Source: Coprothermobacterota bacterium (GTDB lineage Bacteria; Caldisericota; JANLFM01). From it: a stretch of DNA of 28,796 bases. How positions within the stretch are numbered: the first letter of the stretch is position 1; the number at the start of each line of letters is the position of its first letter. The notes beneath the pieces are model-generated. The model made no database searches. It saw only the letters and a list, made by a program, of their open reading frames with translations, and was not told the origin of the DNA. Below, one piece after another: positions 7,539-14,849 of this stretch. The DNA lies in assembly GCA_026389415.1 (NCBI GenBank), contig JAPLHX010000273.1, positions 1 to 28,796 of the forward strand, read 5' to 3'. The translations under genes were made by a program, and so were the position numbers.

Positions 7539-7739
7539 CTAGATCTTGGTTACATTCTGGGCTTGGGGGCCTTTGGCACCCTTTGTGATGTCGAACCGTA
7601 CCAGTTGTCCTTCGTCCAGAGATTTGTAACCATCATCTTGGATTGCGGAGAAGTGAACGAACACATCCTCGCCACCTTCAACCTCGATGAAGCCAAACCC
7701 CTTCTGGGCGTTGAACCACTTGACTTTGCCTTCAGCCAA
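7539..7739 (-). CDS. Cold-shock protein (CspA family)
   Basis: The 66-aa protein is a single OB-fold cold-shock domain that binds single-stranded RNA and DNA and acts as an RNA chaperone. Both RNA-binding motifs are intact: RNP1 as KGFGFIEV (residues 13-20) and RNP2 as VFVHFSAI (26-33). The opening GKVKWFNAQKG and closing GPQAQNV are canonical, and the length is standard. A GGGAGA site precedes the ATG. The gene stands alone, with its own terminator at 7490-7518 and a leader of roughly 45 nt if the candidate promoter at 7787-7815 is right. It is the only cold-shock gene in the window, so whether it is cold-induced or constitutive cannot be told. Confidence 0.95.
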   Translation of the reverse strand: MAEGKVKWFNAQKGFGFIEVEGGEDVFVHFSAIQDDGYKSLDEGQLVRFDITKGAKGPQAQNVTKI

Positions 7740-7786
7740 TGCAGGTCTCCCTTCTTTAAAATAGTCCTTCTTTCAAAGAACGCCAC

Positions 7787-7815
7787 AGCATTGCAGTATT
7801 CCCCTTTTTTGTCAA
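7787..7815 (-). promoter_or_regulatory. Candidate promoter of the cold-shock gene
   Basis: A perfect TTGACA (complement of 7810-7815) is followed after 17 bp by AATGCT, a poor -10. The rest of the 7740-8110 gap between the cold-shock start and the next gene holds no convincing gene. Its open frames on the plus strand are antisense to the cold-shock gene and lack family resemblance. Confidence 0.35.
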
Positions 7816-8110
7816 GAGTTTTGGCTGTTTTGTTTGCTGTAGAATTGGAAAGCAGGGACGAAACTCCAAGGAGAATTCTGTTTTCCTTCCGACCTCAGCA
7901 GAATGGAACCGCCGGATCACCGCAAATGAGGTGGATGAAACAAGAGTTGTGCTTAAGTCGGATGCATCTGTATTTCGCTGGAACACCACTACTCCAAAGC
8001 AATGGAATCAGTAGAATAGGGAAGAACTATACCGAATGCGGTTTTCTGTCGGAAAAACGACTGGCTGTCAATTGGGAATCCACGGAGCCCAACCAGGAGG
8101 AGATTTTATT

Positions 8111-9178
8111 ATGCGCGATTATGAAGGCTCAACGCTGCCTCCGGAGGGATCTCCACCCGAAGCTGGGCCCTTTGCACCCACGGTTCTGCAGAGTAGCACA
8201 AATGACGATCAGGAATGCCAACCTATACAACCTCCAGTTTCTAATGAAAATCACGGTGGATCTGCCCTCAAACCGGGAAGGGCATCTGCTTTCCCGCTTC
8301 CTAGAAGATTCATCCTTCTGTTGCTCGCCATGATTTTGGGCGCTGGAATAAGCTTCGGCCTGATGCAATGGTTATCAATGGGACCGTTGCAGTCCGTACT
8401 GTCCAGCAGAGACCGGGCCCTGCAAGAATCAAACGCCACATTGGCTCGATCGCAACAAGAACTGGAAGCGGCTCTCGCTTCCTTGGAAAGCTCGCGCAAA
8501 GAATATAGGGAACTATCCGGCACCCTTGAACAAATTCAACAGGAAGCGATCACGCCTCCCTATATTTACATACACGGAAGGCAGGTATCCCTTGCCTTCC
8601 ATAAGAGCGACAGTTCGTTAATCCAGTGGGAAGTCCCCTTTGATGAGCTTGAACGTTCCATCGACCGCGGTTTTCTTGCCCGCAACGAGCTTTCAAACGA
8701 GATGAGCAACTTGAGTTTACTCAACAGCAGCACCAAAGAAACCTACAAAGTCGTGGATTTCCGTCCTTTCGTTGATTCTTCCCCCTTTAAAGAGGTGATG
8801 CCGAGTCTATACCAATCCTCCAGCAGCGACGCTCAATTCCTGTATGAAGTATGGAATATCATCGGCCAACTCAGCCAGTACACGGCAGAGATCGAGGAAA
8901 CCCCCCGTTTCCCGCTGGAAACACTGTTGGCTGGTGGCGGGGATTGCGAGGATACTTCTATTCTTTTCGCCAGCATGGTCCAGGCAGCAGGTACGCCTTG
9001 GTCGATAGAACTGGTCTACATGGATTCAGACTACCCGGATCAACCGCAGAGCGTGAATCATGTGATTGTGAGCGTGGACACGGGAAACGAACAATTCCTG
9101 GTGGAGACTACCAGCAACCAGGTGATGGAGCCATATCCGAATGGTGTGAACGATTGGTGGTTTCCAATGGATGGTTAA
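8111..9178 (+). CDS. Membrane-anchored transglutaminase-like cysteine protein
   Basis: From the ATG at 8111 the protein has 355 residues. It has a proline-rich cytoplasmic N-terminus (1-64), one membrane helix (about 66-86), a coiled-coil stalk (about 95-145) and an extracytoplasmic transglutaminase-like domain. The catalytic triad is suggested by the Cys of GGGDCEDTS (about residue 279), the His of VNHVIVS (about 315) and an acidic/Asn position near VETTSNQ. Such domains in bacteria are mostly cysteine peptidases or structural. An earlier in-frame start exists at 8036, but GGAGGAG at 8096-8102 lies about eight nt before 8111, so that start is preferred. The gene is alone on its strand and the substrate is unknown. 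Confidence 0.75.
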   Translation: MRDYEGSTLPPEGSPPEAGPFAPTVLQSSTNDDQECQPIQPPVSNENHGGSALKPGRASAFPLPRRFILLLLAMILGAGISFGLMQWLSMGPLQSVLSSRDRALQESNATLARSQQELEAALASLESSRKEYRELSGTLEQIQQEAITPPYIYIHGRQVSLAFHKSDSSLIQWEVPFDELERSIDRGFLARNELSNEMSNLSLLNSSTKETYKVVDFRPFVDSSPFKEVMPSLYQSSSSDAQFLYEVWNIIGQLSQYTAEIEETPRFPLETLLAGGGDCEDTSILFASMVQAAGTPWSIELVYMDSDYPDQPQSVNHVIVSVDTGNEQFLVETTSNQVMEPYPNGVNDWWFPMDG

Positions 9179-9206
9179 GGATTACAGCGGGTCAGTCGCT
9201 GTTTTA

Positions 9207-9812
9207 TCACCATAAACCAATCAGGATATAGATGGCGAAGCCGACAATGGCGAAGCCAGACATGCGATTGGTCCATACGAGAAACCGAGGGCCAAAGCGC
9301 CCCCGCAGAAGACCCGCACCACTACTGAGAAGCAGCCACCAACAGGAAGACCCCAGGAAAACACCAACCACTAACAGAACCGCAGAGCTGGTCGGTGTTC
9401 CAGCTCCGAATCCGAAACCCGCAAAGAAGGCGGCAAACGAGAGGATGGTCATCGGATTGGTCAATGTCAACAGCAATGTGGAGACATAGATTCCCCATAG
9501 GTTTTTCATCCCTGAGAATGCAGTGTTTTGCGGTGGCGACAAAAGGAAAGCACGCAAACCGAGAAATAGCAAAAATATCCCACCTACCAGGCGGAGCCAG
9601 AAGGATTGGCCGATGAGGAAATTGGACACCGCGGACAATCCCAGGGCGGCCACGGCACCATAGGAAGCATCTGCGGTGGCCGCTCCCAGCCCGGCGACAA
9701 ATCCGTGCCACCACCCAAAGGCCACAGTGAGTTGAATGCATAGCAAGCCGATCGGCCCTACCGGTGCGGCAATCGTAAGACCAAGAACCAAGCCGCGCCA
9801 AAGGAAATCCAT
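9207..9812 (-). CDS. LysE/RhtB-family exporter
   Basis: This 201-aa integral membrane protein has about six hydrophobic helices and the usual LysE opening: a short N-terminus, then GLTIAAPVGPIGLLCIQ, where the PxGP motif near residue 19 is the family hallmark. A second typical region is TLTNPMTILSFAAFFAGF near 120-140. LysE/RhtB carriers export amino acids such as lysine, threonine or homoserine lactones; the substrate is not evident here. The length is normal. The ATG at 9812 is preceded by GGGATAGGGA rather than a clear Shine-Dalgarno. The gene ends 28 bp from the end of the transglutaminase-like gene, convergently, and is divergent from ycaQ. Confidence 0.88.
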   Translation of the reverse strand: MDFLWRGLVLGLTIAAPVGPIGLLCIQLTVAFGWWHGFVAGLGAATADASYGAVAALGLSAVSNFLIGQSFWLRLVGGIFLLFLGLRAFLLSPPQNTAFSGMKNLWGIYVSTLLLTLTNPMTILSFAAFFAGFGFGAGTPTSSAVLLVVGVFLGSSCWWLLLSSGAGLLRGRFGPRFLVWTNRMSGFAIVGFAIYILIGLW

Positions 9813-9852
9813 TCCCTATCCCTAACAGATTTGGTGTTGGCTTCGCAAGCAT

Positions 9853-9882
9853 TCGACAGGGAATGCAGGCTTGCGCTATAAA
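9853..9882 (+). promoter_or_regulatory. Promoter of the ycaQ-like gene
   Basis: TCGACA (five of six to TTGACA) at 9853-9858 and TATAAA (five of six) at 9877-9882 are separated by 18 bp. Transcription about seven nt after the -10 would start at 9889, which is the first base of an in-frame GTG upstream of the ATG at 9901. No Shine-Dalgarno sequence is seen before either start codon. Confidence 0.6.
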
Positions 9883-9900
9883 AGTCCAGTGAACGCTTCC

Positions 9901-11136
9901 ATGAATACCTATCCTCTGTCAGCCGCCCGCGCTTTGGCGTTACACGTTCAAGGTTTAGATTTGCCAAATTCCCGTCGGCGACCTACGCCGGAGGAAATCT
10001 TGGCCGGAGTACTGCAGCTTGGTTGTGTACAGGTTGATACCCTGCAAATGGTTGCGCGCAGCCATTACCTCGTTTTATGGAGCCGACTGAATGCTTACGA
10101 TCCACCTGTATTTGACGACCTGATGTTTTCCGACAGCCGCCAACTGTTTGAAGGTTGGCAACATGCTGCCTGCGTTATACCCCTGAAGGACTATCGTTAC
10201 CAGATGCCTGATATGCGAAAGCTGCGGGAGCATCCCAATGCCTGGTGGTTAGATTGGCTGAGCAAGGTGGAACACCAACAGATGCTGGCGAGAATTCGTG
10301 AACGAGCTCAGTCCGGTGATCCAATGCAAGCTGCCGATTTTCCCGAACCGAAGCGCAAACACGGAAGCTGGTGGGACTGGGGTATTGCCAAAACCGGTCT
10401 GGAATACCTGCGCGCAATCGGCGAACTGATCCTGGATTCCAGAGTCAATTTTGTAATCCGCTATCGGCAGGCGAGCCAAGTTTTACCGGACTGGGTGAAC
10501 ACAGAAGAGCCATCCGTGGAGGAACGCGACCGTTATTGGATCGAACAGGCCTCACGGGCATTGGGTATTTTCCTGCCGGCCCATGCTTGTGAGTATGCCT
10601 ATATGAAAAAGGAGCGCGGCCTGCCGCACGTTCAAGCGCTACAAAAGGCCAGCACCCTGGGCGAAGCACAGATTCCATGCGCAGACAAAAAGACCCGTAC
10701 GCTGCTGGTGCATCGCACCTACTTGTCAGCCTTAGAGCAAGCGGCAGATGGAATGCTGCCGGCCAGTCGCACCACCTTCCTATCCCCTTTTGACAATTTG
10801 TTCTGGGGGATGGGACGCGATCGCCTGTTCTGGAATTTCCGCCATGTACTGGAGGCATACAAACCGACAGCGCAACGGCAGTGGGGATACTTTTGCTTAC
10901 CAATTCTTCACCGTGATCGGTTGGTTGGCCGGTTCGACCCAAAACTGGAGAGAAGTACTGGCCATCTCTGGTTCAAATCCCTATGGTTGGAACCGGGAAT
11001 TCGACCCACCGAAACATTGGTGAAAGGAACAGCACGGGTTTTGCTTGATTTCCTACGATTCCATCGAGCCAAACATCTGACGATAGAGAATAGCAACCCA
11101 CCAGAATTTGGGCGGAAATTGATGAAAGCGCTCTAG
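9901..11136 (+). CDS. ycaQ: YcaQ/AlkX-type DNA glycosylase (HTH_42 winged-helix protein)
   Basis: The roughly 411-aa protein belongs to the HTH_42 (YcaQ/AlkZ) family of DNA glycosylases made of tandem winged helices. The catalytic QxD motif appears as Q44-V45-D46 in GCVQVDTLQMVARSHYLVLWSRL. The D variant is associated with YcaQ/AlkX enzymes that unhook interstrand crosslinks and excise alkylated purines, in contrast to the QxQ motif of AlkZ (azinomycin resistance). The later HRTYLSAL, TTFLSPFDNLFW, RDRLVGRFDPK and LWFKSLWLEPG segments also fit the family. The ATG at 9901 gives the best N-terminus, but a leaderless GTG start at 9889, adding four residues, is quite possible. A terminator-like hairpin follows at 11192-11225. 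Confidence 0.85.
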   Translation: MNTYPLSAARALALHVQGLDLPNSRRRPTPEEILAGVLQLGCVQVDTLQMVARSHYLVLWSRLNAYDPPVFDDLMFSDSRQLFEGWQHAACVIPLKDYRYQMPDMRKLREHPNAWWLDWLSKVEHQQMLARIRERAQSGDPMQAADFPEPKRKHGSWWDWGIAKTGLEYLRAIGELILDSRVNFVIRYRQASQVLPDWVNTEEPSVEERDRYWIEQASRALGIFLPAHACEYAYMKKERGLPHVQALQKASTLGEAQIPCADKKTRTLLVHRTYLSALEQAADGMLPASRTTFLSPFDNLFWGMGRDRLFWNFRHVLEAYKPTAQRQWGYFCLPILHRDRLVGRFDPKLERSTGHLWFKSLWLEPGIRPTETLVKGTARVLLDFLRFHRAKHLTIENSNPPEFGRKLMKAL

Positions 11137-11191
11137 CGCATTCAAGGTTACCTCGCCATTGTCATCTGAAGTTCGCTTGACTTACCCAAAC

Positions 11192-11225
11192 GAAAGAAGG
11201 ACCGGCTTGAGCCGATCCTTCTTTC
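11192..11225 (-). terminator. Bidirectional terminator between groEL and ycaQ
   Basis: GAAAGAAGGA at 11192-11201 pairs with TCCTTCTTTC at 11216-11225, and the inner CGGC/GCCG adds four pairs with one mismatch around a TTGA loop. The arms are A/T-rich at their bases, and T-rich sequence follows on both strands, so it could end both convergent transcripts. Confidence 0.75.
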
Positions 11226-11263
11226 TGTACCTGGTTATTAATTCCTAGATCAAAACAGTGCGT

Positions 11264-12883
11264 TTAGTAATCGGAAGGCATGGGGGGAGCCATCGATTTT
11301 TCCTTCTCCGGCTTCTCCGTGATGGCGGCTTCGGTGGTGAGAATCATGGACGCAATCGATTCCGCGTTCTGCAAGGCGGAGCGGGTCACCTTCAAGGGGT
11401 CAACGATCCCGGCCTTAAACATATCCTCGTAATTGCGGGTGATGGCATTGAGGCCGATGCCCAATTGCTTTTGCTCCTTGACCTTAGCTACGACAACGGC
11501 GCCTTCCAGACCGGCGTTCACAGCGATCAGGCGTAGAGGTTCTACCAGCGCGGTTTTGACGATATTGACGCCGGTTTGCTCGTCACCTTCCAGCTTCATC
11601 TCTTCCAGCTTGGGTAGGATGTTGATAAGCACGGTTCCGCCGCCGGCAACGATCCCTTCTTCTACCGCTGCTTTTGTAGCAGAAACGGCATCCTCGATCC
11701 GGTGCTTGCGCTCTTTCATCTCGGTTTCGGTGGCCGCGCCGACCTTGATCACAGCCACACCGCCGGCCAACTTGGCCAGCCGCTCCTGCAACTTCTCCTT
11801 GTCGTATTCGGAGTCAGTCTCGGTAATCTGGTGGCGGATCTGGTTGATGCGTTTCTTGATCTCTTCCGGATCCCCTTTGCCGGCTACGATGGTCGTGTCG
11901 TCTTTGTCTACCTTCACTTGGCGGGCTTCCCCGAGCATATCCAGGGAGACATTCTCGAACTTGATGCCGAGCTCATCGGATACGACCTGTCCACCGGAAA
12001 GGATAGAAATGTCCTGTAGCATGGCCTTGCGCCGGTCGCCAAAGCCCGGAGCCTTGACCGCTACGCAGCGGAAGGTACCGCGAATCTTGTTCAGCACTAG
12101 GGTGGCTAGGGCTTCGCCTTCGATGTCATCGGCGATGATCATGAAGGGACGGCCACGGTTAGCCAGCTTTTCCAACACTGGCAAGAAATCCTGCACAGAG
12201 GTGATTTTTTTATCGGTGATGAAAATCAGGGGCTCATCCAGTTCGACCACCATCCGCTCCGGATCGGTGACGAAGTAGGGAGAAACGTAGCCACGATCGA
12301 ATTGCATGCCCTCTGTGAACTCCAGACTGATGTCGAGACCCTTGGATTCCTCAACGGTGATTACTCCATCTTTGCCCACTTTCTCCAAGGCATCGGCGAT
12401 CGTCTGTCCGATTTTTTCGTCCTTGGAGGCAATGGTGGCGACCTGAGCAATTGCTTGCTTGTCCTCAACGGGTTTGGAGAGTTTTTTCATCTCTTCCACG
12501 ACCCGGATCACAGCGGCATCCATCCCGCGCTTAATGGCCAACGGGTTGGCGCCAGCCGCCACATTCTTCAGACCGTCGCGCAGCATGGCCTGAGCAAAGA
12601 TAGCGGCGGTGGTAGTGCCGTCACCGGCGATATCCTGCGTCTTGGTGGCGACTTCTTTGACTAGTTGGGCACCCAAATTCTCGAAAGGATCTTCCAGGTC
12701 AATTTCCTTGGCGATCGTCACGCCATCATTGCTGATCATGGGCGGACCAAATTTCTTTTCCAATACGACGTAGCGGCCAACGGGGCCAAGGGTAATCTTG
12801 ACTGCGTCGACTAGGGCATTGACGCCTCGCTCCAGCGCGCGCCGGCTGTCCTCATTGAATTTTATTTGCTTTGCAGTTGCCAT
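11264..12883 (-). CDS. groEL: 60-kDa chaperonin GroEL
   Basis: The 539-aa chaperonin subunit assembles as double heptameric rings and folds proteins with GroES and ATP. Diagnostic segments are NDGVTIAKEI (about 50-60), the ATP-hydrolysis block DIAGDGTTTAAI (about 83-95), the apical domain FDRGYVSPYFVTD (about 198-210), and ERKHRIEDAVSATKAAVEEGIVAGGG (about 390-415) with its catalytic Asp. Two positions are unusual: the loop after the first helix reads LGPVGRYVV where most bacteria have LGPKGRNVV. The C-terminus ends in MAPPMPSDY and has no Gly-Gly-Met repeats. AGGAGGAAGAATC precedes the ATG. The gene lies 12 bp downstream of groES in one operon and ends at a strong hairpin. Confidence 0.97.
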   Translation of the reverse strand: MATAKQIKFNEDSRRALERGVNALVDAVKITLGPVGRYVVLEKKFGPPMISNDGVTIAKEIDLEDPFENLGAQLVKEVATKTQDIAGDGTTTAAIFAQAMLRDGLKNVAAGANPLAIKRGMDAAVIRVVEEMKKLSKPVEDKQAIAQVATIASKDEKIGQTIADALEKVGKDGVITVEESKGLDISLEFTEGMQFDRGYVSPYFVTDPERMVVELDEPLIFITDKKITSVQDFLPVLEKLANRGRPFMIIADDIEGEALATLVLNKIRGTFRCVAVKAPGFGDRRKAMLQDISILSGGQVVSDELGIKFENVSLDMLGEARQVKVDKDDTTIVAGKGDPEEIKKRINQIRHQITETDSEYDKEKLQERLAKLAGGVAVIKVGAATETEMKERKHRIEDAVSATKAAVEEGIVAGGGTVLINILPKLEEMKLEGDEQTGVNIVKTALVEPLRLIAVNAGLEGAVVVAKVKEQKQLGIGLNAITRNYEDMFKAGIVDPLKVTRSALQNAESIASMILTTEAAITEKPEKEKSMAPPMPSDY

Positions 12884-12895
12884 GATTCTTCCTCC

Positions 12896-13189
12896 TTACT
12901 TGTCCAGGATGGCAAGTACATCCCGTTCGCTCAGGATCAGGTACTCGTCGCCATCCAGTTTGATCTCGGTGCCGCCATATTTGGCGAAAACTACTGTGTC
13001 CCCCACCTGAACGTCCATCGGAATGCGTTGACCGGTCTGCTCGCTGAACTTGCCAGTGCCGACAGCCAAAACATCCGCTTTCTGGGGTTTTTCCTTGGCG
13101 GTGTCTGGAATTACGATACCAGACTTGGTGCGCTCTTCGCTCTCCAGGACCTTCACTACGATGCGGTCCCCAAGTGGTCTTAACTTCAT
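12896..13189 (-). CDS. groES: 10-kDa co-chaperonin GroES
   Basis: The 97-aa protein forms the heptameric lid of the GroEL chamber. The start MKLRPLGDRIVVK, the mobile loop around EERTKSGIVIPDTAKEKPQ (about 18-36) with the GroEL-binding Ile-Val-Ile tripeptide, and the closing KLDGDEYLILSERDVLAIL are all canonical. A GGAGGGA site precedes the ATG. It is the first gene of the groES-groEL operon, with a CIRCE element and promoter immediately upstream, so it is heat-inducible through HrcA (not in this window). Confidence 0.97.
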   Translation of the reverse strand: MKLRPLGDRIVVKVLESEERTKSGIVIPDTAKEKPQKADVLAVGTGKFSEQTGQRIPMDVQVGDTVVFAKYGGTEIKLDGDEYLILSERDVLAILDK

Positions 13190-13221
13190 TTACGATCCCT
13201 CCAATACCTAGATTTTGTTGT

Positions 13222-13251
13222 ATTTTAGCACTCACTGCTTCAGAGTGCCAA
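13222..13251 (-). promoter_or_regulatory. CIRCE operator and promoter of groES-groEL
   Basis: The inverted repeat TTAGCACTC (13225-13233), nine spacer bases, and GAGTGCCAA (13243-13251) is the CIRCE element with one mismatch from a perfect palindrome. Read on the minus strand, its outer ends form the promoter: TTGGCA (complement of 13246-13251) and TAAAAT (complement of 13222-13227), 18 bp apart. HrcA bound here would sit between -35 and -10 and block RNA polymerase. Confidence 0.95.
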
Positions 13252-13385
13252 TATGTACTAACACAAAGCTCGCGATTTTTCAATCACTTATCATTTTTAC
13301 CGTTAGGATTCAACTGGCGCATACGGTGCTAGAAACCCGTATCCGTCTGATTTTCGTTACGTGCAAAAAAGAATTGTTTAAAGAG

Positions 13386-13409
13386 GAAAAAACAGAAGAA
13401 GAGCTTCTG
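13386..13409 (-). terminator. Rho-independent terminator of the class III aminotransferase gene
   Basis: CAGAAG (13393-13398) and CTTCTG (13404-13409) form a 6-bp stem with a 5-nt loop. On the minus strand this is followed by six T residues (complement of 13387-13392). It lies 38 bp past the stop codon at 13447. A weaker hairpin (TGGGT/ACCCA) sits between the two. The remainder of the gap up to CIRCE shows no gene. Confidence 0.7.
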
Positions 13410-13446
13410 CCAAAAGGATGTGGGTGAAACAACCCATTATTGAATG

Positions 13447-14691
13447 CTAGGCTAGATTCTTCAGCTCGTCCAGCGACTCCCGGATCGCATTTACAGAGAA
13501 GTCCAGGTCTTGGTCTGTGTGGCGATAGCAAATATAGCCATGATGATAGGGCTGAAGGAATACACCTCGCCGAATCAACTGAGTATAGAACTCCTGACGC
13601 AATATCTTATAGCGCTTGTCCGGATCGGGTTCGAATGTAATGTATGGCATCCACGGGGCGCCGCTGAACGTCACCGGTAAGGCGGACGCCTTCACGGTTT
13701 GCGCCACCCTATCGCCGAAACGAGTTCCCTTGTCCCGGATCACCTCCAGCACTCGATCTCGCTGCAGGATTTCCAATGTTTTGAGAGCGGCGACCTGGGC
13801 ATCGCTGTTGGGAAAGAAGGTAGAGGAGAGAAAAACCTTGTCCGCCAAGACATTCATCACCTGTTCCCGACCCACCAAGGCAGAAATGGCATAACCATTG
13901 GCCATCGCCTTCCCGATGCAGGCAAGATCCGGCGTAACGCCGAACAGCTTTTGCGCTCCGCCCATGTCCACCCGGAATCCGCTGCGGATTTCGTCGAAAA
14001 TCAATACCACGCCGTATTCCTCCGCCAGGCATCGCACGCCTTCGAGAAAACCAGGTTTTGGCATCTGCACCGGTTGATTGAGTGAGTGACCGATCGGGGT
14101 CATCATGATCGCAGCCATCTCCCCACCGTGCTGTTTCAGCAGATCTTCCAGTTGATCCAGGTCGTTATATTCAAACTCCATGATGTCTTCGTATAGCTTC
14201 TGGGGGATGCCTCCTTTGACTTCCACGCACCAGTCATGCCACCCGTGGTACCCGCAGCGCGCTACTTTCAGTCGCCCGGTGAAAGCCCGGGCGACTCGGA
14301 TCGCAATGGTTGTGGCATCGGACCCGGTTTTGACCAGGGCAGCCATTTGGCAGCAAGGAATCAAGTCACCTAACCGTTCAATCAGTTGGTTTTGGATCGG
14401 TTGTGTCAGTGAAAAGCAAAATCCCTTGTTCCGGATCTGCGCGATGACGGCTTCATCCACTTCCGCTTCTCGGTACCCTAGGATAATCGGACCATACGCG
14501 CACAGGAAATCGATGTAGTCGTTTCCGTCTACATCAGTTACCCGGCCGCCTTGGCCATGGTCGAAGAAGATTGGGTATTCCCCGGGGACAAAGTTGTAAG
14601 GTCTCCGGATGCCGGCAACACCACCCGGCACCAGTTTTTTTGCTTGGGCAAACAATGCTTCCGATTGCCTCAGATTCAACTTTTCCGTCAT
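13447..14691 (-). CDS. Class III aminotransferase (glutamate-1-semialdehyde aminomutase-like)
   Basis: From the ATG at 14691 the protein has 414 residues and belongs to fold-type I, class III PLP aminotransferases near HemL. The PLP-lysine is K261 in CIGKAMANGYAISALVG, preceded by the LIFDEIRSGFR motif with its cofactor Asp. A GSDAT loop near 120 and GYHGWHDW near 145 bind phosphate and cofactor. True HemL has a GG-LPVGAYGG sequence after the lysine; here ANGYAISALVG replaces it, so it is more likely a related aminotransferase acting on a sugar or other small substrate than the tetrapyrrole enzyme. The longer frame from 14793 is rejected because AAGGAG sits just before 14691. A strong hairpin lies in the leader. 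Confidence 0.82.
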   Translation of the reverse strand: MTEKLNLRQSEALFAQAKKLVPGGVAGIRRPYNFVPGEYPIFFDHGQGGRVTDVDGNDYIDFLCAYGPIILGYREAEVDEAVIAQIRNKGFCFSLTQPIQNQLIERLGDLIPCCQMAALVKTGSDATTIAIRVARAFTGRLKVARCGYHGWHDWCVEVKGGIPQKLYEDIMEFEYNDLDQLEDLLKQHGGEMAAIMMTPIGHSLNQPVQMPKPGFLEGVRCLAEEYGVVLIFDEIRSGFRVDMGGAQKLFGVTPDLACIGKAMANGYAISALVGREQVMNVLADKVFLSSTFFPNSDAQVAALKTLEILQRDRVLEVIRDKGTRFGDRVAQTVKASALPVTFSGAPWMPYITFEPDPDKRYKILRQEFYTQLIRRGVFLQPYHHGYICYRHTDQDLDFSVNAIRESLDELKNLA

Positions 14692-14708
14692 AGAGTTCTC
14701 CTTACCGA

Positions 14709-14725
14709 TGCGGACTCTGTCCGCA
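14709..14725 (-). promoter_or_regulatory. Stable hairpin in the leader of the aminotransferase gene
   Basis: TGCGGAC (14709-14715) and GTCCGCA (14719-14725) form a perfect 7-bp, G+C-rich stem with a 3-nt loop. It sits a few bases upstream of the AAGGAG site of the aminotransferase. It could protect the mRNA 5' end or affect translation; nothing shows a ligand. A candidate minus-strand -10, TACAAT, lies further upstream. Confidence 0.45.
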
Positions 14726-14769
14726 GGCACTCCAATTGTAGGACGGGGAGGGCCAAGACGAAAATAGAG

Positions 14770-14775
14770 TACAAT
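14770..14775 (+). promoter_or_regulatory. Candidate -10 element of the GGDEF-EAL gene
   Basis: TACAAT matches the -10 consensus at five of six positions and lies 74 bp before the ATG at 14850. No convincing -35 is found at 16-18 bp. It is divergent from the aminotransferase leader. Confidence 0.35.
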
Positions 14776-14849
14776 ATCCCTACTGGACGCCATGACCGCA
14801 GAAATCGAGGGAGTCTGGGTCTAACCATGCGCCGCCAGAGGAAGGTTTC

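Noticed and set aside
7563..8333. A 256-codon open frame on the plus strand across the cold-shock gene
   Set aside because: It is antisense to a perfect cold-shock gene and its terminator side, has no ribosome binding site and no recognisable domain.
11433..12278. A 281-codon plus-strand open frame inside groEL
   Set aside because: Ser/Thr/Pro-rich translation typical of the antisense of a conserved gene; no start signals.
13215..13427. A 70-codon plus-strand frame starting within the groES promoter region
   Set aside because: It runs through the CIRCE element and the aminotransferase terminator, and has no ribosome binding site.
13447..14691. Calling the class III aminotransferase HemL
   Set aside because: The stretch after the PLP lysine differs from the GG-LP-GAYGG of true glutamate-1-semialdehyde aminomutase, and no tetrapyrrole genes are nearby.
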